Assembly (NCBI RefSeq): GCF_023277745.1
Contig: NZ_CP086322.1
Span: forward strand, 1,798,001-1,862,000
DNA: 64,000 nucleotides
Origin: Streptomyces halobius
GTDB lineage: Bacteria > Actinomycetota > Actinomycetes > Streptomycetales > Streptomycetaceae
Reading direction: 5' to 3'
Shown here piece after piece: positions 8,615-17,769 of the stretch (position 1 is its first letter; the number at the start of each line of letters is the position of its first letter). Under the pieces are notes generated by a model. That model saw nothing but the letters and a program-made list of their open reading frames with translations, was not told the origin of the DNA and did not search any database. The translations under genes were made by a program, and so were the position numbers.

Positions 8615-8683
8615 TTCTTTCGTCCGCCTGAGCACTCACCCGCCCACGCGCCCCACGGACGTAGGGACAACGCGGCTCGGTCG

Positions 8684-9847
8684 CTATCGCGGCCGTGAAG
8701 GCACCGTGCCGGCGCTGATGTGCAGGACCGCGTCAGCCGCGTCGAGGATCGCCTGGTCGAGAGGGAAGTAGCCCTGCTCCGGGGTGATGTCGGTGCGCGT
8801 GCGGGCGGAAGCGACCGTGGTGGCCGTTGTCAGGCCCCAGGTGGTGATACGGCGCTGCAGGAAGCCCTCGTAGGTATCCGCCTCGGGCTCTCGAAGCCCG
8901 AGGGCTTCGCTGCGGCCCAGGCTGCCGGCGACGAAGGTGTACTGCTCGCCCGACAGGGACCCCACGATGGCACCGGCGCCGGACCAGGTGACGTCCCTGT
9001 CCCCCATCCGCCAGGTGCTCGGTTGTCCCTGCAGGTGGAGATTGTGCGCGAAGACCAGGGTCGCTCCGCGGCCGGCCTCGACGCCACGGATATCGAGGAG
9101 GTTCCGGGCCATGAGCGCATCCCGGGTGGCGAGCAGGCGGGCCATCCGGGCAGCCCCTTCGAGGCGCTGTGCCGCCTGCTTGTGGTAGCGCAGCAGGCCG
9201 AGACCGGCGGAGAGGTGTGTCTCGGCCCTGAGCCACTCGGCGCGTGATGTTGTCGCGATCAGTTCCGGGGCGCGCGCGTAGAGCGAGCAGAGCATGTCGT
9301 CGGCGATCGAGCGCAGCCGCTCGGCCTCGGGTGTAGCGCCGAGCGACAGGGCCGGGTCCATGACCGCCTCCGGGCGGCTCCACAGTTCGTCATCGCCGAG
9401 AAGGTGCGCGAGATCGAGGCTGAGGTCGAGGTCGAGCCGCAGGTAGTCGCGGGCGTATTCGACGTAGCGCCGCGGGCTGGGTGCACTGTAGTTCTCCGTC
9501 GGAGCATCGAAGCCGTGGAAAGCCACTCTGTCTTCTGAGGGGCGGCTCTCGTTGTATTCGCGCATCCAGGCAACCAGTTGCCGGTTGGCGTCCAGTTCTC
9601 CGAAGCCGTGCGAGAAGCCTTCGCGCATCGCCGCGTCGAGGGTTCCCACTCCCTCCTGGACGAAGTCGTTCACGGCGAGCGCGGCCACGCGATCGGTCTC
9701 GATGGCGATCGACCGAAAACCGCGGTCGACCAGCTGAACGAACAGTTCGTTACGGGCCCGCGCGAAGGCCGGTTCCTGGTGCGTCGGCTCACCGAGCGCC
9801 AACAGGTCACATGACGGAGGGACGAAGTCTTGAATTTCCTGGGTCAT
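8684..9847 (-). CDS. Erythromycin esterase family protein
   Basis: The 387-residue protein matches the erythromycin esterase (EreA/EreB-like) fold. Near the N-terminus it has ALGEPTHQEPAF (family GE-x-H-x-x-x-E motif), then FRSIAIETDR, a central FHGFDAPTENYSAPSPRRYVEYARDYL, and VFAHNLHLQG carrying the conserved H-N-x-H motif. The family hydrolyses macrolide lactones by metal-independent water activation; many Streptomyces members have unknown substrates, so macrolide resistance is only one possibility. ATG 9847 with GAGG upstream is chosen over a TTG at 9856. Divergent from a MerR-type regulator 81 bp away, which probably controls it. Confidence 0.85.
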   Translation of the reverse strand: MTQEIQDFVPPSCDLLALGEPTHQEPAFARARNELFVQLVDRGFRSIAIETDRVAALAVNDFVQEGVGTLDAAMREGFSHGFGELDANRQLVAWMREYNESRPSEDRVAFHGFDAPTENYSAPSPRRYVEYARDYLRLDLDLSLDLAHLLGDDELWSRPEAVMDPALSLGATPEAERLRSIADDMLCSLYARAPELIATTSRAEWLRAETHLSAGLGLLRYHKQAAQRLEGAARMARLLATRDALMARNLLDIRGVEAGRGATLVFAHNLHLQGQPSTWRMGDRDVTWSGAGAIVGSLSGEQYTFVAGSLGRSEALGLREPEADTYEGFLQRRITTWGLTTATTVASARTRTDITPEQGYFPLDQAILDAADAVLHISAGTVPSRPR

Positions 9848-9928
9848 GTGCCTCAATCGTATCCTTGAAAGGCCGGTTGAGACTCCTGTAGCTTTCGCCG
9901 CTCAGTCATACTCCGAAGCCTCAAGTCG

Positions 9929-10678
9929 GTGACAGCCATGCGACCTTCTGACCTCGCGCGCGAGCACGGCATCTCGACCCAGGCGGTCCGCAACTACGAG
10001 CGGGACGGGTTCATCCCACCCGCTGAGCGCACACGTAGCGGTTACCGGATCTACACCGCGGTGCATACGGCAGCGCTCCGCGCCTACCTCTCGCTCATTC
10101 CGGCGTACGGGCACTCGGCCGGCGGCCAGATCATGAACGCACTCCACGACGACGAACTCGACGACGCCCTGATGATCATCGACCGTGGCCACAGCCAGTT
10201 GCTCCGCGACCGGGACACCCTCGATGCGGTGGGGAAAGCGATGGATCACCTGACGGGGTCGGACGCTGCTCCCGACCCCTCAGCAGATCCCGATACCCGA
10301 ACCATCGGCGAACTCGCCCACCAGCTCCGCCTCACCCCGGCAACCTTGCGCAACTGGGAGGGCGCCGGCATCCTCGCCCCCTCACGCGACCCAGCCACCG
10401 GATACCGCGTCTTCCGCGCGAACGACATCCGCGACGCCGAGCTCGCCCACCTCCTCAGACGCGGGGGCTACCCGCTGGACCACATATCCACCGTGGTCCA
10501 ACAGATCCGAACAGCCGGCGGCACAGACAGACTCTCCAGTGCCCTGGATGACTGGCAACGAAAGCTCACCGCGCAGGGGCTCGCCATGCTCAACTCGGCC
10601 ACTCAGCTCAGCCACTATCTGACCTTGCTCAACCAGGCTGCTCCCCAGCAGCTCGCGGTCACACCACCCTCTCGTTGA
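9929..10678 (+). CDS. MerR-family regulator with two MerR-type DNA-binding domains
   Basis: In this 249-residue protein the first winged helix-turn-helix is RPSDLAREHGISTQAVRNYERDGFIPPAERTRSGYRIYT (residues about 5-43). The second is TIGELAHQLRLTPATLRNWEGAGILAPSRDPATGYRVFRANDI (about 112-154). Ordinary MerR proteins have one per chain and dimerise; here a single chain could contact both half-sites. The tail after the second domain is helical with no cysteines. Start GTG 9929 or ATG 9938 (MRPSDLAREHG) are both possible; neither has a strong ribosome site. It is divergent from the erythromycin-esterase-like gene, its likely target. Confidence 0.85.
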   Translation: MTAMRPSDLAREHGISTQAVRNYERDGFIPPAERTRSGYRIYTAVHTAALRAYLSLIPAYGHSAGGQIMNALHDDELDDALMIIDRGHSQLLRDRDTLDAVGKAMDHLTGSDAAPDPSADPDTRTIGELAHQLRLTPATLRNWEGAGILAPSRDPATGYRVFRANDIRDAELAHLLRRGGYPLDHISTVVQQIRTAGGTDRLSSALDDWQRKLTAQGLAMLNSATQLSHYLTLLNQAAPQQLAVTPPSR

Positions 10679-10734
10679 CGCGCACCCGCGTCACTCACCT
10701 ACGGAGAACCGGACTCACAGGAGACTTCGGTGAG

Positions 10735-11962
10735 TTGACAGCTTCGGGGCCTGCCGTCAGAGTCCCGGCTGATGGACAAAACGATCTTACGCTGGCCGAA
10801 CTGCGCGTGTGGCGGGCCTTTTCCAGGGGCGCGTCCGTGGACTTCCGTACGGCGGACGACGAGGACACTTCACAGGGGGCGAACTGGGGCCCCGAACGGA
10901 CCGTACGGGCAGCCGCATTACGGGCCCTGCTCCTCAACGGGCCGCTGGAGGACGGCGAGATACCCGCCCTCGGACTGAGGGGCGCGCGGATCACCGGCGT
11001 GCTCACTCTGCAGTACGGCACGATCGACCACGCCATACGGCTGAGCGACTGCTTCTTCGAGGACGTACCCCTGTTGTACGCCTCCCGGCTCCGCCAACTG
11101 AACCTGAGCGGCTCCGTACTGCCCGGGCTGGTCGCCGCCACCATACGGGTGGAGGGCGTCCTGCGCATGACGGACTGCCGGTTCACCGGACCGGTGCGGC
11201 TCGGCGGCGCCCAGATCGCCGGAGCCCTGTTCCTGGACCGGACCGAGATCACCCCGCGGACACCGAATGGCCCGCGCTCCGGCTCAGCCACGTGGCCATC
11301 GGCGACAATCTGTGGGCGCCCGAGCTGCGGACGCACGGGGAGGTGACTCTCAACGGCACCTCGATCGCCGGGTCGGCCACGCTCGACGACGCACGGCTCA
11401 GCCATCCGGGCAGCGTCGCCCTCGACGCGCAGACACTCGCTGTGGAAGGGGACTTCCTCATGCGGGGCGTGCATACGCGGGGCTGGATCGGCCTGCGGGG
11501 CGCCCGCATCACCGGGCGGCTCGACCTGTCGTACGCATGCCTGTCGCATCCCGGCGACGCGGCGCTGCGCGCGAGCAGCTGCACCGTCGGGGAACTCTGG
11601 CTGCGCAAGAGTCCGCCACCCTCCCCTGGTACGGCCGTGCCTGGGGACACCTCCAAGACGTCACCGTCGGCTACGGCTTCCGCCCGATGCTCGCCTGCGT
11701 CTGGCTCCTGTCCCTGCTCGCCGTCGGCTCGGTCGCCTACGCCCTGCACCACCCCCGCCCGCTCAAGGCGTCCGAGGCCCCGGACTTCAACCCGGTGTTC
11801 TTCACGCTCGACCTGCTGTTGCCGGTGATCTCCTTCGGCCAGGAGGGGGCATTCGCTCCGGAGGGCTGGTACCAGACGCTCTCCTACGCCCTCGTCGTCG
11901 CCGGCTGGATTCTGGCCACGACGGTCTTCACCGGCGTGACCCGCACCGTCAGCCGCCAGTGA
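10735..11962 (+). pseudogene. Frameshifted membrane-anchored repeat protein (actinobacterial 'membrane-associated oxidoreductase' type)
   Basis: Three consecutive reading frames carry one protein. Positions 10735 to about 11260 encode DLTLAELRVWRAFSRGASVDFR and then repeated ALGLRGARITGVLTL / LNLSGSVL units. From about 11260 the frame changes (DTEWPALRLSHVAIGDNLW, then SIAGSATL, LRGARITGRLDLSYACLSH). From about 11610 it changes again (LPWYGRAWGHLQDVTVGYGFRP), ending in two TM segments (CVWLLSLLAVGSVAYAL and the helix before FTGVTRTV). The repeats resemble a pentapeptide-like beta solenoid. Two frameshifts, the second probably with a deletion, make it a pseudogene unless they are sequencing errors. 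A TTG at 10735 with AGGAG upstream is the most plausible start. Confidence 0.7.
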
Positions 11963-12256
11963 CCGCCCGCGCGGCGCATGGCGTCATGTCGCTCGCCCCC
12001 ACCGGCAAGGGGCAGGGACGGATCGACACGCCGGCCCCATGCGCCGACTCGGCCCATGCGCGGACTCGGACCCAAGACAGTCCGGGGACCACCTCGTCAA
12101 CCAGAGCGCGCTTACGACATCCCAGGTCAGGGTGCCGGTCACCATGACGGTGACGCGACAGTGATGTATTCGTGATGTGTGTAACGCATAAATGAGGGCA
12201 TGCGCGTCCGGGCATCGAGTGTCCGATAAAGATCGAAGACAAGGCTTGGTATTTGC

Positions 12257-13933
12257 GTGAGTGGGGACAAGGTGGCAAGCCCACCGAGTGACGAAAAACG
12301 GGTCGGATCGGCCGACCCGTCCATCGCGAAGTGGGTTTTCATACCCGCCGCGCTGATCATCCTGGCATTTGTCGTGTACGCGACGGCAGCCACGGATAAC
12401 GCGACGGCCGTGATCAGCAAGGTCAACGAACAGGTGGTCGGCAGCGTCGGGTGGTACTACACCGCCATCGTGGCCCTGTTCGTCGTCTTCGCTCTCTGGG
12501 TCGGCATCGGGCACTTCGGCGACATCAAGCTCGGCAAGAACGAGGACAAGGCCGAGTTCGGCCTCGGTTCCTGGCTGGCGATGCTGTTCGCCGCGGGGAT
12601 GGGTATCGGTCTGGTCTTCTGGGGCGTCGCGGAGCCGCTGACGCACTTCGCGGCCCCGCGCCCCGGCACCGGGGAAGGCTCGGCCGCGCAGGCCCAGGCG
12701 TCGCTCGTGCAGACCTTTATGCACTGGGGCATCCACCCCTGGGCCATCTATGTGGTGGTCGGTCTGTCCGTCGCGTACGCCGTGCACCGCAAGGGCCGCC
12801 CGGTCTCCATCCGCTGGGCACTGGAGCCGCTGCTCGGCGACCGCGTCAAGGGCGGCCTGGGCAACGCGATCGACATCGTCGCGATCGTCGGCACGCTCTT
12901 CGGTGTGGCGACCTCGCTCGGCCTCGGCGTGATGCAGATTTCCTCGGGCCTGGACTTCCTCGGCTGGGTCGATGAGCCGAGTACGAGCCTCCAGGTCGTC
13001 CTGATCCTCTGCATCACCGCCGCGGCCGCCGTCTCCGTGGTCACGGGTGTCAAGAAGGGCATCAAGTGGCTGTCGAACGCGAACATGGGCCTCGCCGCCG
13101 CGCTGATGATCTTCGTACTCATCGCCGGTCCGACGCTGTTCCTGCTCAATGAGTTCGTCACGGACATCGGCGCGTACCTCCAGAACCTCCTGCGGCTGTC
13201 CTTCGACACCGGCGCCATGCAGGGGCAGGAAGGCGAGGACTGGCAGAGCGGCTGGACCACCTTCTACTGGGGCTGGTGGATCTCCTGGGCCCCCTTCGTC
13301 GGTATCTTCATCGCCCGGATCTCGCGCGGCCGTACCGTCCGTGAGTTCGTCCTCGGCGTGATGCTCGTCCCGACCCTGCTGACCTTCTTCTGGTTCGCCG
13401 TCTTCGGTGGTGCGGGTCTGCACCTGGAGATGTTCGGCGACGGCGGGATCGTCGACAAGGAGAACGGTGTCGACAAGAACAGCGCGCTGTTCCAGCTCCT
13501 TGACACGCTGCCGGGCGGTGCCTTTATCGCCGGTGTCGCGATCCTGCTGATCGTGCTGTTCTTCGTGACGTCCTCCGACTCCGGTTCGTACGTCGTCGAC
13601 ATGCTGGCCAGCGGTGGCGACCCCAATCCGCCGGTGTGGAGCCGTGTCTTCTGGGCGGTGCTCGAAGGTGCGGTGGCGATCGCGCTGATCGTCGCGGGCG
13701 GCAGCGAATCGCTCGGCGCGTTGCAGACGATGGCGATCCTGATCGCGCTGCCGTTCAGCTTCATCATGCTCGGTATGTGCTATTCGACGATCAAGGAGTT
13801 CCGCCGAGAACGGGCGCGGTATCTGGCGCATCAGCGCCGGATCCAGACCGAGGAGCTCACCGACAAGGTGGTCGCCGCGATCGACGCGGTCAACGGCGAT
13901 GGTGACGGCGGAAGCCGGGCCAAGACGCTGTGA
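12257..13933 (+). CDS. BCCT-family osmolyte (betaine/choline/carnitine) transporter 1
   Basis: The 558-residue, 12-helix protein carries BCCT signatures: GMGIGLVFWGVAEPLTHF, HWGIHPWAIYVVVGLSVAYAVHRKG, GVATSLGLGVMQI, and the family box FYWGWWISWAPFVGIFIARISRGRTVREF. It would import compatible solutes with Na+ or H+. The C-terminal cytoplasmic tail (about 60 residues, RRERARYLAHQRRIQTEELTDKV) is of the type that senses osmotic stress in BetP. GTG 12257 is the likely start; the ribosome site is weak. The 290 bp upstream hold no gene. A large hairpin follows the stop. Confidence 0.93.
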   Translation: MSGDKVASPPSDEKRVGSADPSIAKWVFIPAALIILAFVVYATAATDNATAVISKVNEQVVGSVGWYYTAIVALFVVFALWVGIGHFGDIKLGKNEDKAEFGLGSWLAMLFAAGMGIGLVFWGVAEPLTHFAAPRPGTGEGSAAQAQASLVQTFMHWGIHPWAIYVVVGLSVAYAVHRKGRPVSIRWALEPLLGDRVKGGLGNAIDIVAIVGTLFGVATSLGLGVMQISSGLDFLGWVDEPSTSLQVVLILCITAAAAVSVVTGVKKGIKWLSNANMGLAAALMIFVLIAGPTLFLLNEFVTDIGAYLQNLLRLSFDTGAMQGQEGEDWQSGWTTFYWGWWISWAPFVGIFIARISRGRTVREFVLGVMLVPTLLTFFWFAVFGGAGLHLEMFGDGGIVDKENGVDKNSALFQLLDTLPGGAFIAGVAILLIVLFFVTSSDSGSYVVDMLASGGDPNPPVWSRVFWAVLEGAVAIALIVAGGSESLGALQTMAILIALPFSFIMLGMCYSTIKEFRRERARYLAHQRRIQTEELTDKVVAAIDAVNGDGDGGSRAKTL

Positions 13934-13961
13934 CCGGCTGACGCCACAGCGCCCAGCCTCC

Positions 13962-14015
13962 GAGAGGGTGTCCGGTGCACCGGGTCATGACGACCGGCGC
14001 ACCGGGCACCCTCTC
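13962..14015 (+). terminator. Long hairpin after BCCT transporter 1
   Basis: GAGAGGGTGTCCGGTGC pairs with GCACCGGGCACCCTCTC over 17 bp with one G-T pair around a 20-base loop, 28 bp after the stop. There is no T-run, so it may be an RNA-stabilising or factor-assisted terminator. Confidence 0.55.
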
Positions 14016-14542
14016 AGCGCAGCGACCGGTTTCCGTCGGCCGGCGCGGTCAGCGGCGAGCCGGGTGGGGCAGGGAGGGGCGCCGTCTCGCCTGGTGGCAC
14101 GTGGCGGGCGTGGCCTGTCGCGATCCCGACAGGAGGGGTCTCGGCGGGGCTCACGCACCAGCCGGGCGCTCACCGCCGTCACGCGGCCGGGCCCACACCC
14201 GAGACCGGCCACCGGCCGCCGTCCGGCACCGTCGGGCCCGCCGTCGGTCAGGCCCGCGGGCAGTCGGGCCCGCCGTCAGTCAGGCCCGCCGTCGGCCCGT
14301 ACGAGCTCGGCAACGCGCCGTGCATCGCGCGCCCCGGCGGATTGGCCTCGATCGAGCCCGGACTTGTGGCGCTCGGCGTGATCGTTGGCGACAGGCGACA
14401 GGCAACAGGCAACAGGCAACGTAGAACGCCTGGGTGGTGCGCAGGTGAGGGGCAGGGAGTTCTGGGAGGGTTCGGTCATGGTCGGGCACCCACTGCCCGG
14501 GACCGACAAACCTGCGCCGTCGGTCGGTGGCCGGTGAGCGGA
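14016..14542. other. Gene-free interval with low-complexity repeats
   Basis: No supported gene is seen. The interval contains a GGGCCCGCCGTC-rich stretch (about 14237-14300) and a 7-bp tandem repeat, C(G/A)ACAGG in four and a half copies at 14389-14420. Apparent open frames here have shadow-like amino-acid composition rich in Arg, Pro and Gly. Confidence 0.5.
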
Positions 14543-15265
14543 TCAGTTGCGGCAGTCGCATCCGGAGCGGCAGCCGCAGGCGTCCGCATCGGGGCCGGTG
14601 TACGGCGGCACCGCGGGGGTGGCGGGTGCGCAGCAGCCCTTGCCCTGCCAGGCGTTATGGCCTTCCTTGACGGCTATGGCGGCGATGGCGAGGGCGGCGA
14701 CCGGATCGGCCCAGGACCAGCCGAGGGTGGCGTTGAGGACCAGGCCGGCCAGGAGCACGGCGGAGAGGTAGGTGCACAGCAGGGTCTGTTTGGAGTCCGC
14801 GACCGCGCTGGCCGAGCCGATCGCGCGTCCGGCGCTGCGTTGCGCGGCGGACAGGAAGGGCATCACCGCGAGGGAGAGTGCGGCGAGCACGATGCCGGGG
14901 AGTGAGCGTTCGGCTTCGCCGGTGCCGATCAGGGCGCGGACGGCGTCGACGGTGACGTACGCGGCGAGCGCGAAGAAGGACAGCGCGATGATCCGCAAGG
15001 TGGTCTTCTCGCGGGCCGCGCGCAGTGTGTGGTCGCGGGCGGAGAACTGCCAGGCGACCGCGGCGGCGGAAGAGACCTCGATGACGGAGTCGAGGCCGAA
15101 GCCGATCAGGGCGGTGGAGGAGGCGAGGGTGCCGGCGGTGAGGGCGACGAGCGCCTCGATGGCGTTGTAGGTGATGGTCGCGGCGACCAGCAGCCGTATC
15201 CGCTTGGCGAGCGCGTCACGGCGGGTGGGGTCGACGTCGAGTGATCTGGGGGTCTCCGCGGCCAT
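14543..15265 (-). CDS. CDF-family heavy-metal cation efflux protein, Cys-rich tail
   Basis: The 240-residue protein has about six membrane helices and the cation-diffusion-facilitator transport site ALIGFGLDSVIEVSSA (D in TM2), with ADPVAALAIAAIAVKEG (D in TM5). The C-terminus ends in a Cys-rich tail (KGCCAPATPAV... then DACGCRSGCDCRN, seven cysteines), unusual for CDF proteins and suited to soft metals. It starts 2 bp after the CmtR-like repressor gene, so metal release from the repressor should induce it. ATG 15265 is chosen because coding character begins there. Confidence 0.88.
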   Translation of the reverse strand: MAAETPRSLDVDPTRRDALAKRIRLLVAATITYNAIEALVALTAGTLASSTALIGFGLDSVIEVSSAAAVAWQFSARDHTLRAAREKTTLRIIALSFFALAAYVTVDAVRALIGTGEAERSLPGIVLAALSLAVMPFLSAAQRSAGRAIGSASAVADSKQTLLCTYLSAVLLAGLVLNATLGWSWADPVAALAIAAIAVKEGHNAWQGKGCCAPATPAVPPYTGPDADACGCRSGCDCRN

Positions 15266-15267
15266 GG

Positions 15268-15603
15268 TCAGCAGCAGCCCTTCTCGTCCGTCTCGGCGCA
15301 GGTGCGGTCGGTCTCGACGGCTACCACGGCGGTGCGCAGGTCGTCGAGCGCGTGGCCGAGGCGGGGGTCGGCGAGTTCGTAAAGGGTGCGGCGGCCGTCG
15401 GGGACGGTGACGACCAGGCCGCAGTCGCGCAGGCATGCCAGGTGATTCGACAGGCGGGTCCGGGAGATGCCAAGGGTGTCGGCGAGGTCGGAGGGGTAGG
15501 CCGGGGCCTTGAGCACGGCGAGCAGGATGCGGCAGCGGATCGGGTCGGCGAGCGCGCGGCCGAACCGGGCCAGCACCTCGACGTCGGAAGCGAGTGTCAG
15601 CAC
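15268..15603 (-). CDS. cmtR: CmtR-like ArsR/SmtB-family Cd(II)/Pb(II)-sensing repressor
   Basis: This 111-residue winged-helix repressor resembles Mycobacterium tuberculosis CmtR along its length: start MLTLASDVEVLARFGRALAD, recognition region ISRTRLSNHLACLRDCGLVV, tail TDRTCAETDEKGCC. The metal-binding cysteines of CmtR (Cys57, Cys61 in LxCLRxCGL and Cys102) all have counterparts. It should bind its promoter without metal and release on Cd(II) or Pb(II). The GTG at 15603 aligns with the CmtR start. It overlaps no gene and sits directly before the CDF exporter. Confidence 0.9.
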   Translation of the reverse strand: MLTLASDVEVLARFGRALADPIRCRILLAVLKAPAYPSDLADTLGISRTRLSNHLACLRDCGLVVTVPDGRRTLYELADPRLGHALDDLRTAVVAVETDRTCAETDEKGCC

Positions 15604-15623
15604 ACCAACACAGTACAGGTTTC

Positions 15624-15635
15624 CCTGAATTCAGG
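15624..15635. promoter_or_regulatory. Palindromic candidate operator of the cmtR-CDF pair
   Basis: CCTGAATTCAGG is a perfect 12-bp palindrome 20 bp upstream of the cmtR start, inside the expected promoter. ArsR/SmtB repressors bind such imperfect inverted repeats. Assignment to CmtR is inferred from position only. Confidence 0.5.
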
Positions 15636-15869
15636 ACAGCGTGAATCAATCAATCCTTGCCGTCGCCCTCGCCATGCCTCGCCACGTCCTCGACGGCGGC
15701 GAGGCAGTGCGGCCACTGACTGCGGGGCGATGGCTCTTGCGGTGAGGGCCGCCGGCAGGGCGGGCAGGCGGACCGGCCTCATCGCTCTGGCTGTCGCGGG
15801 CCTGCCCGTCTACGGCACACACCGGCGTATGCGCGCCGTGGGCGGTGTGACTCCCGCCCTGGGTCGGGG

Positions 15870-17237
15870 TCAGACGCCCAGGACGGCTTTCGCTGTCAGG
15901 AAGTAGATGACCAGGCCGGTGGCGTCCACCAGAGTCGTCACCATCGGGGCGGAGACGACCGCCGGGTCGATCCGCAGCCGCTTGGCCAGCAGCGGCATGG
16001 TGCCGCCGATGGTCGCCGCCCATCCGCAGATCAGCACCAGGGTGATGCCGACCACCAGGGCGATCTTCGCGCTGACGACCATCGTGCCCACCACCAGCCC
16101 GAGCAAGGCCAGCAACGAGCCCAGGACGAGGCCGACGCGGCATTCGCGCCAGATCACTTTCAGCAGGTCCGAGCCGCGGACTTCGCCGACCGCCAGGGCG
16201 CGCACGCAGGCGGTGGCGGCCTGGGCGCCGGCGTTGCCGCCTGCGCCGATGAGCATGGGGATGAACAGGGCGAGGGCGGCGACCTGCTCCAGGGTGGCCT
16301 CGAACGCCCGGGTCACGCCGACCGTGAGGGTCGCCGCGACCAGCAGCAGGCTCAGCCACAGGGCCCGGTAGCGGGCGAGCTGCCACACGGAGGCGGCCAT
16401 GTAGTGGCCGGCCCAGGGGGCGGCGCCGGCCTGGCGGGCGACGTCCTCGGTGTCGGCGGCCTCGATGACCTCCACGGCGTCGTCGATGGTGAACAGTCCG
16501 ACGAGGCGGTCCTCGCTGTCGACGACGGGCAGGTTCAGGTCGTTGGTCTCCCGCATCAGCCGGGCGGCCTGCTCGGCGGAGTCGGTGGCATACGCGGAGG
16601 TCGGCTCGGTGACGACCAGCTTCGAGATCATCATGTCCGGCGGGTTGAGCACCAGCTCCCGCAGCTCCACGATGCCGGTCAGCCGCCGCCCGGAGTCCAC
16701 CACGGGCAGTGTGTATACCGTCTCCGCGTCCGCCCCCTTGGCCCGTACGGTCCGCAGCGCCTGCTCCACGGTCAGATCCTGCGCCAGCGCCACCACCTCA
16801 GGCGTCATATAGCGGCCGACCGAGCCCTCCGGGTAGCCGAGCAAGGCGGAGGTCATCCGCCGCTCGTGCGGGCTCAGCCCGGCGAGCACCCTCTTGACGA
16901 CCTTGGCCGGGGCCTCCCGCAGCATCCTGGCCCGGTCGTCGGGGTCCATGCCCTCGATGAGATCCAGGAAGGAGCGGTCACGCAGCCCTTCCAGGATCGG
17001 CTGTTGGTCTACCGGCTCCAGCTCCTCGAAGACGGCCAGCGCTTGGTCCTTGTGCAGCAGACGGAAGGCCACCACGGCATCGACCGCGTCCATACGCGCC
17101 AGCTCATCGGCGATCACATGCGGCGGGTGCGTCTCCAGCCACTCCTGAGCCGCATCCAGCCGGTGGCCCTTGACGACATCTTGCAGCGACTCGGCCGGCT
17201 CCGCGCTCGGCTCGTAGGGCGGATACGACTGCGGCAT
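15870..17237 (-). CDS. mgtE: MgtE magnesium channel/transporter
   Basis: The 455-residue protein has the full MgtE plan. An N-terminal helical superhelix domain (residues about 20-135) is followed by two CBS domains (about 145-270: RYMTPEVVALAQDLTVEQAL, KLVVTEPTSAYATDSAEQAARLM, LPVVDSEDRLVGLFTIDDAVEVI). Five TM helices follow, with the pore signature FIPMLIGAGGNAGAQAAT. The cytosolic part closes the pore when Mg2+ is plentiful. The ATG at 17237 follows GAGGATCTGTC. No M-box riboswitch was recognised in the short leader. It is transcribed away from BCCT transporter 2. Confidence 0.95.
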   Translation of the reverse strand: MPQSYPPYEPSAEPAESLQDVVKGHRLDAAQEWLETHPPHVIADELARMDAVDAVVAFRLLHKDQALAVFEELEPVDQQPILEGLRDRSFLDLIEGMDPDDRARMLREAPAKVVKRVLAGLSPHERRMTSALLGYPEGSVGRYMTPEVVALAQDLTVEQALRTVRAKGADAETVYTLPVVDSGRRLTGIVELRELVLNPPDMMISKLVVTEPTSAYATDSAEQAARLMRETNDLNLPVVDSEDRLVGLFTIDDAVEVIEAADTEDVARQAGAAPWAGHYMAASVWQLARYRALWLSLLLVAATLTVGVTRAFEATLEQVAALALFIPMLIGAGGNAGAQAATACVRALAVGEVRGSDLLKVIWRECRVGLVLGSLLALLGLVVGTMVVSAKIALVVGITLVLICGWAATIGGTMPLLAKRLRIDPAVVSAPMVTTLVDATGLVIYFLTAKAVLGV

Positions 17238-17343
17238 GACAGATCCTCAGCGGCGGTGGAGATCGAACATCGGGCACCAAGAAGCACCGCGAGCACCGCC
17301 CCACGCTGTACTCCGTCAGCAGCGGAGAGGCGGCCCTTGAGCG

Positions 17344-17660
17344 GTGGTGCTATACGGACTAGGAGGCTCGCTGCGCATCACAGCACCACCCCCGCTCTCA
17401 GATCCACTACCGGTGCACCGCGCCACACGCTGGAAGACGCGATCGCAGGATACCGCGCACCCCCATCGGGATCGGCAGCCCCCCGCTCCATCACCAGGGC
17501 CGGCGCCCCTCGGTCGCCACCGTGTCGCACCTGTTGGCGCGCGAACGCGACGATGCCCCAGCTCGCTCCGCTGTTCGGAGTGTCCGAGTCGGCAGCGGAC
17601 CGCATCATCGACCATCTCGGGCCGATACTCGCGCCCCAGCCCGCAAGAGGTGCGCAGTCG
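17344..17660 (+). pseudogene. Remnant of an IS5-like DDE transposase (N-terminal part, frameshifted)
   Basis: The start MVLYGLGGSLRITAPPPLSD is in one frame. From about 17420 another frame continues with LEDAIAGYRAP and then WRANATMPQLAPLFGVSESAADRIIDHLGPILA, which I recognise as the helix-turn-helix region of a common Streptomyces transposase family. The catalytic DDE domain is absent, and positions after about 17660 no longer match. No intact terminal inverted repeats were identified. It occupies most of the 530-bp space between mgtE and BCCT transporter 2 and marks an old insertion. Confidence 0.6.
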
Positions 17661-17769
17661 CGCCGCCGCGGCCCTCTCCGCAGAAGCGAGCCCCGCCCAT
17701 GGTCGGAGTCGCCGACGAACGGCGCGCCAGTCCCATGAATCCGATGATTTCGCAGCATAGTGGGGCGCC

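Noticed and set aside
14016..14542. CRISPR-like array in the repeat-rich interval after BCCT transporter 1
   Set aside because: The 7-bp units are contiguous without spacers and there are no cas genes.
17238..17343. Possible M-box magnesium riboswitch before mgtE
   Set aside because: The short leader lacks recognisable M-box conserved stems, and coding or IS-like sequence begins right behind it.
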